Position numbers and translations under genes: made by a program
Notes under the pieces: model-generated
The model's input: the letters and a program-made list of their open reading frames with translations, nothing else
Database searches by the model: none
What the model was told of the DNA's origin: nothing
Shown: piece by piece, positions 1-7,663 of the stretch
Numbering within the stretch: position 1 is the stretch's first letter
How the letters are laid out: each line of letters begins with the position of its first letter
From: Bacillota bacterium
GTDB lineage: Bacteria; Bacillota; Clostridia; Acetivibrionales; Acetivibrionaceae
Direction: 5' to 3'
DNA length: 35,032 nt
Assembly (NCBI GenBank): GCA_023421115.1
Contig: JAEZUI010000266.1
Coordinates: forward strand, 1-35,032

Positions 1-2
1 CA

Positions 3-752
3 CCGACTAAGGATCCTAATAACACTTCAACACCTGTGCCTGATACAGTTTCATTAAAGGTGCTATATAAGTGTTTGAACCCTGTTGACAGCGTTTCAGA
101 TATAAGGGCAATTTTAAAAATTCAAAATGACGGCAAAAAGCCGATAAAGCTTTCGGATGTAAAGGCACAATACTGGTTTACAGCTGACTCGGTATCAGAA
201 CCTGCTTTTTCCTGTGATTTTGCCCATATTTCTAGTGAGAATGTAAAAGGGGAATTTATTAGACGTGATGAAAAGGCCCTAAATATTGACAGGTATCTAG
301 AAATAAGTTTTACTGAAGACGCAGGTGTAATAGGAGCAGGAGCGAATACCGGTGAAATAGCCATTAGAATTGCAAATGACGAAGTCGGTTCCTACAGACA
401 GTCAAATGACTATTCCTATGAACCTCTTGCAGAAGTCTTTACGGAAAACAATAAAATCACACTTACGTATAAATCAGAGTTGGTTTATGGAGAAGCACCC
501 GTAAACTTTGGTTCACCTGAACCTACTCCAACACCAGATGTATTGTATGGAGATCTTAATGGTGATAAAAACGTTAACTCTATAGATATGGCTTTGTTAA
601 GACAGTATCTTCTTGGAATAATTAAGAAGTTTAGTGTACCGGATGAAGTTGCAGATTTGTCAGGAGACGGTGAGATAAATTCAATTGACCTTGCACATTT
701 CAGAATGTATTTGCTAGGTATGATAAAAGATTTTCCGGTAAATAAAGATTAG
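3..752 (+). CDS. C-terminal part of a cellulosomal enzyme: CBM3 - type I dockerin (5' truncated by window edge)
   Basis: The reading frame is open to the left edge, so the gene starts outside the window; the first in-frame GTG (position 36) lies in a Pro/Thr/Asn-rich linker and is not a credible start. Roughly positions 48-525 encode a family 3 carbohydrate-binding module: it has the LKVLYK opening, an AQYWFT segment, and the NDYSY and LVYG strands usual in CBM3. A short Pro/Thr linker follows, then a duplicated dockerin (about 540-740) with two calcium loops, GDLNGDKNVNSID and SGDGEINSID, each followed by a YLLG helix end. CBM3 binds cellulose and the dockerin docks the enzyme onto a scaffoldin cohesin. 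The catalytic domain is missing; a glycoside hydrolase is likely by analogy. CBM3 subtype and enzyme class cannot be judged from this fragment. Confidence 0.9.
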   Translation, partial: PTKDPNNTSTPVPDTVSLKVLYKCLNPVDSVSDIRAILKIQNDGKKPIKLSDVKAQYWFTADSVSEPAFSCDFAHISSENVKGEFIRRDEKALNIDRYLEISFTEDAGVIGAGANTGEIAIRIANDEVGSYRQSNDYSYEPLAEVFTENNKITLTYKSELVYGEAPVNFGSPEPTPTPDVLYGDLNGDKNVNSIDMALLRQYLLGIIKKFSVPDEVADLSGDGEINSIDLAHFRMYLLGMIKDFPVNKD

Positions 753-834
753 AGACGTATCTGACTTTTAGAAAAATTTGGTTTTATAATTTCTTGGTTT
801 TGAAATTCTCCAAAATACAAATAATATTATTTAT

Positions 835-872
835 AACTCCTTGCTGTTGATTTTCAACAGTGAGGAGTTTTT
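835..872 (+). terminator. Rho-independent terminator after the CBM3-dockerin gene
   Basis: AACTCCTTGCTGTTGA pairs with TCAACAGTGAGGAGTT across a TTT loop, with two imperfect positions in a stem of about 16 pairs, followed by a T run. It lies 80 bases after the stop codon. Confidence 0.85.
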
Positions 873-985
873 CATGCTTGTATAGGTTACATAAAGTTTA
901 AGCGATAATGAACTGAAATTTTGATATAAGGTGATTTGTATGAATAATATATGGAAAATATAGTTTGTATAATTGTTGGAATTTA

Positions 986-1014
986 TTGATGGTTGTCATA
1001 AAATATGGTATACT
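986..1014 (+). promoter_or_regulatory. Sigma-A-type promoter of the cysteine peptidase gene
   Basis: TTGATG (986-991), a 17-base spacer and TATACT (1009-1014) preceded by an extended -10 TG. The expected transcript start is near 1021, giving a 5' leader of about 45 bases that ends in a GGGGG ribosome-binding site. Confidence 0.6.
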
Positions 1015-1064
1015 AAAAGAAAAAATGCTGTAAATATTTATTTTAGTTTAAATGGGGGAATAAT

Positions 1065-4000
1065 ATGATGTTTATGAAATCTCTTAAAGTGAGAGTATCT
1101 GTTTTTTGTGTGTTTGTTTTTATAACATTTTCTCAAAATACATTTGCTTATGCTGACACAAATACAATTCCTGAACAAGAATACACTAATCTTAATGAAG
1201 CAACAAATCCAAGACTTCTAGATGCAAATAATGAATCAGAAAATGAAGTTAATGTCGATGATGTTAGAAAGATTTTACCCAATCAATTAGGTCTTGATCG
1301 AATTAATGAATATAGAACTAAGAAAAATTTGGATAAACTAAATATTCCAACGAGCGAATTTGGAAATGAAATAATTAAAAAAGTAAATACAACATATGAA
1401 GAAATACCTATTGACGATTTACCAACTTATGTAGACAATAGCAGATTAAAAGCTTTTCCGCCGATAGGCGACCAGGGGTATTTAAACTCGTGTGCATCCT
1501 ATGCAACCACATATTATCAACTAACACATATGTTTGGCTTGAAGTTGGGGTGGGATGTAAAAAACGATGTTGAAAACAAACTGAAATTTTCACCACAATG
1601 GACCTTCAATTTATCAAATGCCGGTGAAAACGGTGTTTTTGGTATTGAAACTGCATTTTCTATATTTTTAAAAAGTGGTGCTGCATTATGGGATGAGTTC
1701 CCTTACAACGGTGAAGATTATAGTGTGGAAAACTATACCCAATGGCCAAGGGATGCTTCAATCTGGAGGAATGCACTAAACTATAGAATAAAAGATTATG
1801 GATACATTAGTATATGCGATGGCTCTAATACACCGGTAAAAAGTCCGAATTCTCCTAGTCTAAATAAAGTTAAGCAGTTGTTGAATAATGGCTATGTACT
1901 AACCTTTGACACAAATTTGTCAACCTGGAGATTTACGACAATTGGTGATGATACAACAATTAGCGAGGACAATGAATACATAAATCAATATATTGCCCAT
2001 ATTACAGATAGACAGATAACTGGCATGGACGGTCATGTTATGACCTTGGTAGGATATAACGACAATATTTGGGTTGATATAAATGGAAACGGCATAGTTG
2101 ATATCGGTGAAAAAGGAGCTTTTAAGATAGCTAATTCTTGGGGAAATGACGAGGGGAGATTTACAGTTTGCGATAAGTTTGACTTCTATTCAAATGCTGG
2201 TTTTATATGGCTTTCATATGATGCTTTGAACAAAGTATCATCAGTACCAGATTGTCCTGTAACAGAACGTAGAAATGCTATAAACTCCAGAAATAAACTG
2301 CATTGGATATGTCCGAAGGAACCATCTGAACCAAAGCTTATGATTGAGTATACGGTAAATCATTCAAATAAATATGAAATTGCAGCAGTATTTGGTTATT
2401 CAGATTATAATCAAAACAAACCTGTTTCATTTTATCAATTTGATATTTTAAATTGTCCGACACATGTAAGGTCTAGTTACGACGGAACCGGCAATGCATG
2501 TGATGCGACCTTTGTTTTTGACATTAGTGATTTATATGATAGATTTGACAGTGCAAAGGGTAATTTGTATGTAACATTTATTGATCAAATGCAAGGCGAA
2601 CCCTGTACATTAAAAGATTTAAAAGTGATTGATAATGTTAGCGGTCAGAATTACTATTATGAAGGCAAACTTCCCGTTAGTTTTGATAATACTGAATTTA
2701 CAATTGGCCCCATAAGTTTTGAGAAAAAGCTAACAGGATTGAAAGGGATAAAGCTGGCTTCTGAAAGTATGTGTACTCAAAGAAGTTTACCAAGTGTAGT
2801 TTCAGTAGGTGACAAGATTTATGTCATTGGTGGAATTGAAAGAGAAAAGTATCTGAAGACTTTTGAAATATATGATCCGAAAACTTGTACTTGGGAAAAA
2901 AAGAATGATTTAACAGGTGAACAGGCAAATTATATCAAGACTGTCAGTGTTGATGATAAAATTTATGCTATAAAAAGGTTATCATCAGGTGAAAGTGTGA
3001 TAGAAGAATATGATGCCGATTCTGATAGTTGGGTATATAAGACAGATATAAACTATTGGGAAACAATGAGTGTAGGGCAAACAAATGGTAAGATATATAT
3101 TATAGGAACAAAAGATACTATATTGAAGGAAGAAACAATTTTTAGCATGGAGGAATATGATCCTGTTTCAAATACTGTAACTCATCAAGTTTATATGGAA
3201 AAGGGTACAAGCCCTGGAGCAATTGGATTTATGGATGGGAAGATTTATATGTTTAATGTGGGCAGGTATAATACTAATCATGCTACAAAGATATTCAACA
3301 ATCCTTATGAGTCATTGAGAAAGTACATTATATATGATACAGTGACCCGAAAATTCAGTTTAGGAGAAGATTTTGATTTTAGAAATATAAGCGATATTAT
3401 TACAGTTGGAAATAAATTTTATATCTTTTGGAGAGATTTGTTAAATAAATACACAAGAATTTCTGAGTATGACCCTGAAACAAATATTTCAAGGGATATT
3501 GACGGTATTAGCACTGATATTAGTAGCTTTGGTATAGGAACATATAAAGACAGTATCATTGCTTTTGGCGGGTATATGGATAGTATTTCAATTGCTACAT
3601 CAGAGCAGTCCGAATTAACTAAAGGCTTAATTCAAATTATAAATATTGATCAGGATAAAATACCACCTATTCTCGAGCCTCCTGCAGACTTAACAATAGC
3701 TGCGACTGAAGAGCTAACAGTAGTTGATATAGGAGAGGCAGACTCCTTAGGTAATTCTGAGGTTAAAGTTACCAATAATGCTCCAAAAGCTTTTCCTTTA
3801 GGTACAACTGAGGTTATTTGGAGAGCTGAGGACGAGAAGGGGAACAAAACTCATGCTATCCAAAAAGTTACTTTGATTATTGATAAAGAACCGCCTGAAT
3901 TACTTGTACCTAAAGATATTTTTATTGGGACAAATATCGATAATATAGCTGTTGATATCGGGGAAGCAACGGCAAGTGATTTGTTTGATGTACATATTTC

Positions 4001-4322
4001 AAATGATGCACCCCAAGGCTATCCTCTTGGAAAAACTATTGTTAAATGGGTAGCTGTTGATGCTAATGGGAATGAAATAAGCAAAACACAGCAAGTAAAC
4101 GTTTATAAGTTTGGTGATATAGACGGAAATGCTGAGGTAAATTCGTTAGATTTTGCACAACTAAGGCTATTTTTATTAGGACATAAATCTACATCTTTTT
4201 CAGAGTATGGAAATTATGCTGCAGATGTAGACGGAAACAAGGATGTCAATTCTATAGATTATGCAATAATTAGAAAATATTTACTAGGATTTATAGATGA
4301 ATTCTCTGGTGGTGGACAATAA
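1065..4322 (+). CDS. Secreted papain-family (C1A) cysteine peptidase with Kelch, HYR-like and dockerin modules
   Basis: A signal peptide (basic start, hydrophobic VFCVFVFITF, cut near AYA) leads into a papain-like domain. The expected residues are visible: oxyanion Gln137 in GDQG, nucleophile Cys143 in NSCASYA, His324 in GHVMTLVGY and Asn357 in ANSWG. A calcium-loop-like insert, DINGNGIVDIGE, lies between His and Asn. About residues 575-860 contain Kelch-type repeats (GDKIYVIGG with a later WEKK-type strand), about 868-1012 two HYR-like beta modules, and 1016-1080 a duplicated type I dockerin. The protein should therefore be exported and mounted on the cellulosome, where it may process cellulosomal proteins or degrade foreign ones; substrate is unknown. 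The start is ATG 1065, six bases after GGGGG; an in-frame ATG follows directly. It has its own promoter. Confidence 0.9.
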   Translation: MMFMKSLKVRVSVFCVFVFITFSQNTFAYADTNTIPEQEYTNLNEATNPRLLDANNESENEVNVDDVRKILPNQLGLDRINEYRTKKNLDKLNIPTSEFGNEIIKKVNTTYEEIPIDDLPTYVDNSRLKAFPPIGDQGYLNSCASYATTYYQLTHMFGLKLGWDVKNDVENKLKFSPQWTFNLSNAGENGVFGIETAFSIFLKSGAALWDEFPYNGEDYSVENYTQWPRDASIWRNALNYRIKDYGYISICDGSNTPVKSPNSPSLNKVKQLLNNGYVLTFDTNLSTWRFTTIGDDTTISEDNEYINQYIAHITDRQITGMDGHVMTLVGYNDNIWVDINGNGIVDIGEKGAFKIANSWGNDEGRFTVCDKFDFYSNAGFIWLSYDALNKVSSVPDCPVTERRNAINSRNKLHWICPKEPSEPKLMIEYTVNHSNKYEIAAVFGYSDYNQNKPVSFYQFDILNCPTHVRSSYDGTGNACDATFVFDISDLYDRFDSAKGNLYVTFIDQMQGEPCTLKDLKVIDNVSGQNYYYEGKLPVSFDNTEFTIGPISFEKKLTGLKGIKLASESMCTQRSLPSVVSVGDKIYVIGGIEREKYLKTFEIYDPKTCTWEKKNDLTGEQANYIKTVSVDDKIYAIKRLSSGESVIEEYDADSDSWVYKTDINYWETMSVGQTNGKIYIIGTKDTILKEETIFSMEEYDPVSNTVTHQVYMEKGTSPGAIGFMDGKIYMFNVGRYNTNHATKIFNNPYESLRKYIIYDTVTRKFSLGEDFDFRNISDIITVGNKFYIFWRDLLNKYTRISEYDPETNISRDIDGISTDISSFGIGTYKDSIIAFGGYMDSISIATSEQSELTKGLIQIINIDQDKIPPILEPPADLTIAATEELTVVDIGEADSLGNSEVKVTNNAPKAFPLGTTEVIWRAEDEKGNKTHAIQKVTLIIDKEPPELLVPKDIFIGTNIDNIAVDIGEATASDLFDVHISNDAPQGYPLGKTIVKWVAVDANGNEISKTQQVNVYKFGDIDGNAEVNSLDFAQLRLFLLGHKSTSFSEYGNYAADVDGNKDVNSIDYAIIRKYLLGFIDEFSGGGQ

Positions 4323-4334
4323 GGTTTATAAATA

Positions 4335-4343
4335 TGTTATAAT
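4335..4343 (+). promoter_or_regulatory. Possible extended -10 promoter of the expansin gene
   Basis: TGTTATAAT is a full extended -10 element about 50 bases upstream of the GTG start. No good -35 box is visible at 16-18 bases; it would overlap the end of the peptidase gene. An AT-only inverted repeat, TTTGTTTT/AAAACAAA, follows. Confidence 0.4.
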
Positions 4344-4395
4344 AAATTTGTTTTTAAATTAAAACAAAAAGTGTTATTATTTGGGGGGAGTAATT

Positions 4396-5391
4396 GTGAA
4401 TATTAAAAGGATTTTATGTTTTGTCATAGTATCAACTTTTGTACAGCTATCATTTCTAAATGTATTCTCAAAAGAAGGTAAAGCTATTGTTGGGGATGTT
4501 AATGGTGATGGTGAAGTAAATAGTGTGGATTATGCACACATAAGGATCTACTTGTTGGGAATGAGTGATGATTTTCCGGGAACTGACGGTTTATGGGCAG
4601 CTGATGTAAACGGGGATAATGAAATAAATAGTATAGATTTTGGATTTATGAGAAGTTATCTACTTGGAAAAATTGATACGTTGCCTAAGACTAATTCTAC
4701 ACCAACAACTACACCAACAACTACACCAACAACTACACCAATACCTTCTGCAAGTGCCTATCCTGATTGGGATAAAGAGCGTTCAAGTTATGCGACTTTT
4801 ACCGGTTCGGGATATTCTGGCGGAGCCGCTCTTCTAGATCCAATACCGTTGGATATGGAAATTACAGCATTAAACCCTGAAGATTATAATTGTTATGGTA
4901 TACAGGCAGCTTTAGCCGGTGCATATCTTGAAGTTACAGGAGAAAAGGGTACTACAATGGTATATGTAACAGATCTTTACCCCGAAGGAGCTCCTGGTGC
5001 ATTGGATTTATGTCCGACATCTTTTGGTAAAATTGATGAGATGGCAAAGGGAAAAATAGATATAAAATGGCACATTGTTGCAGCGCCTATAACCGGAAAT
5101 GTATCTTACCGCATTAAGGAAGGCAGCACTACATCCTGGCTTGCAGTTCAAGTTAGAAATCACCGATATCCTGTACTTAAGATGGAATGTTATACAAATA
5201 ATACTTGGGTTGATATGAAAAAAATGCATTGGAATCATTTTCTTGTAGAAAATGTGGATTCTACAACTCCTAAAATAAGGATTACAGATATAAGGGGATA
5301 TGTTCTGACTGATATGCTCGATAGTATTCCTATTTCGGGAGATACCCGTCCAGCTTATATACTTGAAGGAAATGTTCAATTTCCTGAGTAA
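4396..5391 (+). CDS. Cellulosomal expansin: N-terminal dockerin - Thr/Pro linker - expansin (EXLX-like)
   Basis: A signal peptide is followed by a duplicated dockerin (about residues 33-95), a Thr/Pro linker and an expansin of two domains. The double-psi beta-barrel domain begins near YATFTGSGYSGGAALLDP and contains GALDLCPTSFGKI. Its Asp204 aligns with the Asp that is essential for wall loosening in bacterial expansins. The C-terminal half resembles the CBM63 beta-sandwich, with aromatic residues in NNTWVDM, MHWNHF and GYVL as likely cellulose-binding surface. Expansins loosen cellulose networks without hydrolysis; the dockerin places this activity on the cellulosome. The start is GTG 4396 behind GGGGGGAG; an upstream in-frame TTG at 4381 overlaps the ribosome-binding site and is rejected. 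Having the dockerin at the N-terminus differs from the two preceding genes. Confidence 0.9.
   Translation: MNIKRILCFVIVSTFVQLSFLNVFSKEGKAIVGDVNGDGEVNSVDYAHIRIYLLGMSDDFPGTDGLWAADVNGDNEINSIDFGFMRSYLLGKIDTLPKTNSTPTTTPTTTPTTTPIPSASAYPDWDKERSSYATFTGSGYSGGAALLDPIPLDMEITALNPEDYNCYGIQAALAGAYLEVTGEKGTTMVYVTDLYPEGAPGALDLCPTSFGKIDEMAKGKIDIKWHIVAAPITGNVSYRIKEGSTTSWLAVQVRNHRYPVLKMECYTNNTWVDMKKMHWNHFLVENVDSTTPKIRITDIRGYVLTDMLDSIPISGDTRPAYILEGNVQFPE
4699..4740 (+). repeat. 12-base tandem repeat coding the Thr/Pro linker of the expansin
   Basis: The unit acaccaacaact is repeated 3.5 times without mismatch and encodes a Thr-Pro-Thr-Thr linker. The number of copies could change by slippage in steps of four residues without breaking the frame. 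Confidence 0.9.
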
Positions 5392-5451
5392 GATAATATA
5401 AAAACGCATATTGTGGAATATTAAACAATAATATTCTTTTTTGAAAAAGTA

Positions 5452-5460
5452 TGATATAAT
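5452..5460 (+). promoter_or_regulatory. Extended -10 promoter ahead of a folded leader
   Basis: TGATATAAT is a perfect extended -10 element. No convincing -35 box is present. A transcript from here would begin near 5467 and run into the hairpins at 5490-5544. Confidence 0.45.
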
Positions 5461-5489
5461 AGTAAATGTAAAAAAAAGTACCTAAAGTC

Positions 5490-5544
5490 GTGGCTAAATG
5501 CACCGGAGTTTTTATTCCGCCACTTTTGGACGAAGTCAAAGTGG
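5490..5544 (+). promoter_or_regulatory. Folded RNA leader candidate with two mutually exclusive pairings
   Basis: GTGGC (5490-5494) can pair with GCCAC (5519-5523) around an inner CGGA/TCCG hairpin. The same CCAC (5520-5523) also starts a longer hairpin in which CCACTTT pairs with AAAGTGG, capped by GAC-GAA-GTC (5520-5544). The two folds exclude each other. A ribosome-binding site AGGAG and an ATG follow within 20 bases. I do not recognise a known riboswitch class here. Confidence 0.3.
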
Positions 5545-5562
5545 TAAAAATGAAGGAGATAT

Positions 5563-5667
5563 ATGTCCGGGGGGGTTATTAAGTTGTTATATGGGGTGAT
5601 TTATTCTAAAAATAAACTTGAAAAGGTTATAGGGTGTAATATAAAGGAAAACATTGTGCGCAATTAG
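5563..5667 (+). CDS. Possible 34-residue peptide of unknown function
   Basis: ATG 5563 follows AGGAG by four bases, directly downstream of the folded leader at 5490-5544. The peptide begins MSGGVIKLLYGVIYSKNK and has one Cys. An overlapping ATG at 5550 would give only 10 codons. I know of no family with this sequence. The hydrophobic-basic start could suggest a small membrane-active peptide or simply a remnant; the only support is the promoter-leader-RBS arrangement. Confidence 0.25.
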   Translation: MSGGVIKLLYGVIYSKNKLEKVIGCNIKENIVRN

Positions 5668-5934
5668 TTTTGTAAGAGAAGTGAAGAATTAGAGTTAATA
5701 CCATAAACTAGGATGTAAAGGTATTCCCTTAATTATGACAGCAAAGCCGACATATAATTGTTAAATAATAACCTAACTTAAAGAATGTTTTGTATATTAA
5801 ATAAAAACATACGATATTTTTGCAGTTTGTACAAACTCATATCATTTAATTCGTTTTACAATTAAAAAGTAGGGTTTATATTTATTAGATATTTTCAAAA
5901 TTAAAATATCTAAGTCGTGACATAAATGTCTGCT

Positions 5935-6038
5935 TATTCCATTTCAAAGAATAACCTATACATCATTTAAGTCTCAAAACACATCACGGAAGTTTAATTT
6001 TTGAAAGGCATTTGTATAGTTTTTTGGAACTACCTTAA
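5935..6038 (+). repeat. Dispersed intergenic repeat, copy A
   Basis: The left side (ccatttcaaagaataacc then tatac) matches copy B at 8745-8765, and the right side (tttttggaactaccttaa) matches the right end of copy B. It lies in the same orientation as copy B, upstream of the KASIII-ACP-KASIII block. Confidence 0.6.
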
Positions 6039-6307
6039 TTTCCTTATAAATAACTAAAAAACTCCATATTAAAACTACTTAGTATATTTTGCAAAAAATT
6101 AAAGTAAAAAACTGTTGAAATGTGTAAATCATACGTATAAAATAAATACTGGAAATAATCCAAATTAGACCCAAAATCTGTTAAGCGTTTATGTTTATAT
6201 GCCTTTTAAAGAAAAATGAAGTAGGATTTAATGGTTGTTTTCAGCGAATTAATTGATAAATTACAGTTTGATTTGTAGTATAACATTTATTTTTTGGGGG
6301 AGATAGT

Positions 6308-7357
6308 ATGAAAAACTCAGAGTATTTTTTTCCTGAGAACAAAAGGAAAAAGATAAATCGCTATTGTGAGATCAAATCTACAGCATCTTACAGACCGAAA
6401 AAGTCCGTCGATAATGAGGAAATTATCAGAAAATATGGTCTGCCGTTTAAGTCCTCATTTATTACAAAGTCCATAGGAGTCGAGTCAAGGTTTATTGCAG
6501 AAGATAATCAGTCGGATAGCGATCTTTTGATGCTCTCCGCTGATATGTGTCTTAAGCAGTGTGGGATTAAAGTAGATGATTTATCAAGACTTATTGTTAA
6601 TAAGTATTATGGTGACAATCTTTTGCCTATGACTGCAAGTATTTTGCAGCGTAAGCTTGGAAGCAGCACTGCAATACATGCGTTTGATATTGAAGGAGGA
6701 ATATCTTCTTTTCTGTATGCCTTTGATGCAGCAGCAAGGTTTATTAGTACCGGAGATGAAAATATTCTTATATCATCAGGTGGTATCAGCAGTAAAATGA
6801 TAAGCAAAACTGACCCGAGGGTTGCTTTTCTTTTTGGTGATGCAGCAGCATCAATTTTGGTAGGTTACTCAGAACAACCACATATTTTAGCAAGTTATTT
6901 TTATTCAAATTATGAGTTTTATGAGCTTAGCACATCCATAACACCATTAACACTGATTGAAAAGAAGGACACAATGACAATAGAAGAACAGATGGCTTCA
7001 ATTTATGATACATATAGCATAGGTAATTGGAAAGAGGCGGAAGTGTTTTATAGAGAAGCAGTACTTGCTGTGTCAAAAAGTTTATTTTTAGAAAGTGGTC
7101 TTAAGATTGATAATATAGATTTAGTACTTGTAACTGAAAACAATCGAAAAATCTGGGAGCTTACACTAGACGTTTTAGGAGTGGGAGAGCAAAAAAGTCT
7201 TTCCCTTATAAAGAACCATGGAAACACCATGTCTGCTATGCTGCCTTTGCTTTTAGACAATGGGTTTGCCACAGGTCAAATTCAAAAAGGTATGAATATA
7301 ATGCTGATATCGCATGGAGAAGGCTTAAGCGGTGGTGGCATTTTATATAAAGTTTAG
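6308..7357 (+). CDS. KASIII-fold protein lacking the catalytic Cys (degenerate partner)
   Basis: About 350 residues with the thiolase-fold pattern of ketoacyl-ACP synthase III: an N-terminal half around FDIEGGISSF and a C-terminal half ending HGNTMSAM and SHGEGLSGGGILY. Aligned with the second KASIII homologue downstream (DICSACSGF), the nucleophilic Cys is replaced by Ile132. The His of the HQAN motif is also absent (VTENNRKIWE); only Asn306 of the Cys-His-Asn triad remains. It is thus unlikely to condense or transfer acyl groups alone. By analogy with heterodimeric KASIII pairs such as PqsB/PqsC, and with KS/CLF pairs, it may be the structural partner of the protein at 7664. The start ATG 6308 follows GGGGGAG. 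It heads the biosynthetic cluster and is followed after 36 bases by the free ACP. Confidence 0.8.
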   Translation: MKNSEYFFPENKRKKINRYCEIKSTASYRPKKSVDNEEIIRKYGLPFKSSFITKSIGVESRFIAEDNQSDSDLLMLSADMCLKQCGIKVDDLSRLIVNKYYGDNLLPMTASILQRKLGSSTAIHAFDIEGGISSFLYAFDAAARFISTGDENILISSGGISSKMISKTDPRVAFLFGDAAASILVGYSEQPHILASYFYSNYEFYELSTSITPLTLIEKKDTMTIEEQMASIYDTYSIGNWKEAEVFYREAVLAVSKSLFLESGLKIDNIDLVLVTENNRKIWELTLDVLGVGEQKSLSLIKNHGNTMSAMLPLLLDNGFATGQIQKGMNIMLISHGEGLSGGGILYKV

Positions 7358-7393
7358 TTAAAAAACAATTATTTTAGGAGGTTGAGTATTGAA

Positions 7394-7636
7394 ATGAATG
7401 AAAAAGAAGTTTTTGAAAAGGTAAAAGAAATTGTAGTGGAATATTTAAATGTGGAGGAAAATGAAGTGGATACAGGAACAAATCTTGTTGACGATTTGTG
7501 TGCAGATTCTATTGCTCTTGTTGAGTTGGGTTTTAGGTTTTCGGAGACTTTTTCTATACCCATGGTTGAAGGTGATTCAGAACTGTTTATTATGAAGAAT
7601 CTAGTAAATTTCATTATGGAAAAAATGCAGAACTAA
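7394..7636 (+). CDS. Free-standing acyl carrier protein
   Basis: An 80-residue acidic, helical protein with the phosphopantetheine site DLCADSIALVELG. Ser is the attachment residue, in contrast to the three Thr-bearing carrier domains of the large synthase. It should carry acyl chains as thioesters between the KASIII homologues, the acyl-activating enzyme and possibly the synthase, after priming by the cluster PPTase. It lies between the two KASIII genes (27 bases to the next start). AGGAGG at 7376-7381 sits 12 bases before ATG 7394, rather far; an in-frame TTG at 7382 touches the ribosome-binding site and is unlikely. Confidence 0.9.
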   Translation: MNEKEVFEKVKEIVVEYLNVEENEVDTGTNLVDDLCADSIALVELGFRFSETFSIPMVEGDSELFIMKNLVNFIMEKMQN

Positions 7637-7663
7637 GGCACTTATGTCTTGAGTGGAGGAAAA

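Larger units (their letters stand above)
753..1064. other. Intergenic stretch with terminator and promoter
   Basis: This 312-base gap holds a strong hairpin terminator at 835-872 for the upstream CBM3-dockerin gene and a sigma-A-like promoter at 986-1014 for the downstream peptidase gene. I see no credible small ORF in it. Confidence 0.7.
5392..6307. other. Gene-poor 0.9 kb region between the cellulosomal genes and the biosynthetic cluster
   Basis: The stretch contains an extended -10 element (5452-5460), a folded leader-like segment (5490-5544), one possible 34-codon ORF (5563-5667) and a copy of the dispersed intergenic repeat (5935-6038). The remainder is very AT-rich, with no ORF, RNA gene or clear promoter that I can support. 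The ribosome-binding site of the first KASIII-like gene, GGGGGAG, closes the region. Confidence 0.6.

Noticed and set aside
4699..4740. CRISPR-like array
   Set aside because: The repeats are directly adjacent 12-mers without spacers and code for a Thr/Pro linker in frame.
5008..5409. 133-codon minus-strand ORF opposite the expansin gene
   Set aside because: It is antisense to a clearly conserved expansin, has no ribosome-binding site of note, and its composition is that of a shadow frame.
5690..5765. Possible c-di-GMP (GEMM-type) riboswitch suggested by ACAGCAAAGCC
   Set aside because: The flanking stems and the tetraloop/receptor pattern of the class are missing, and no gene follows at a suitable distance.
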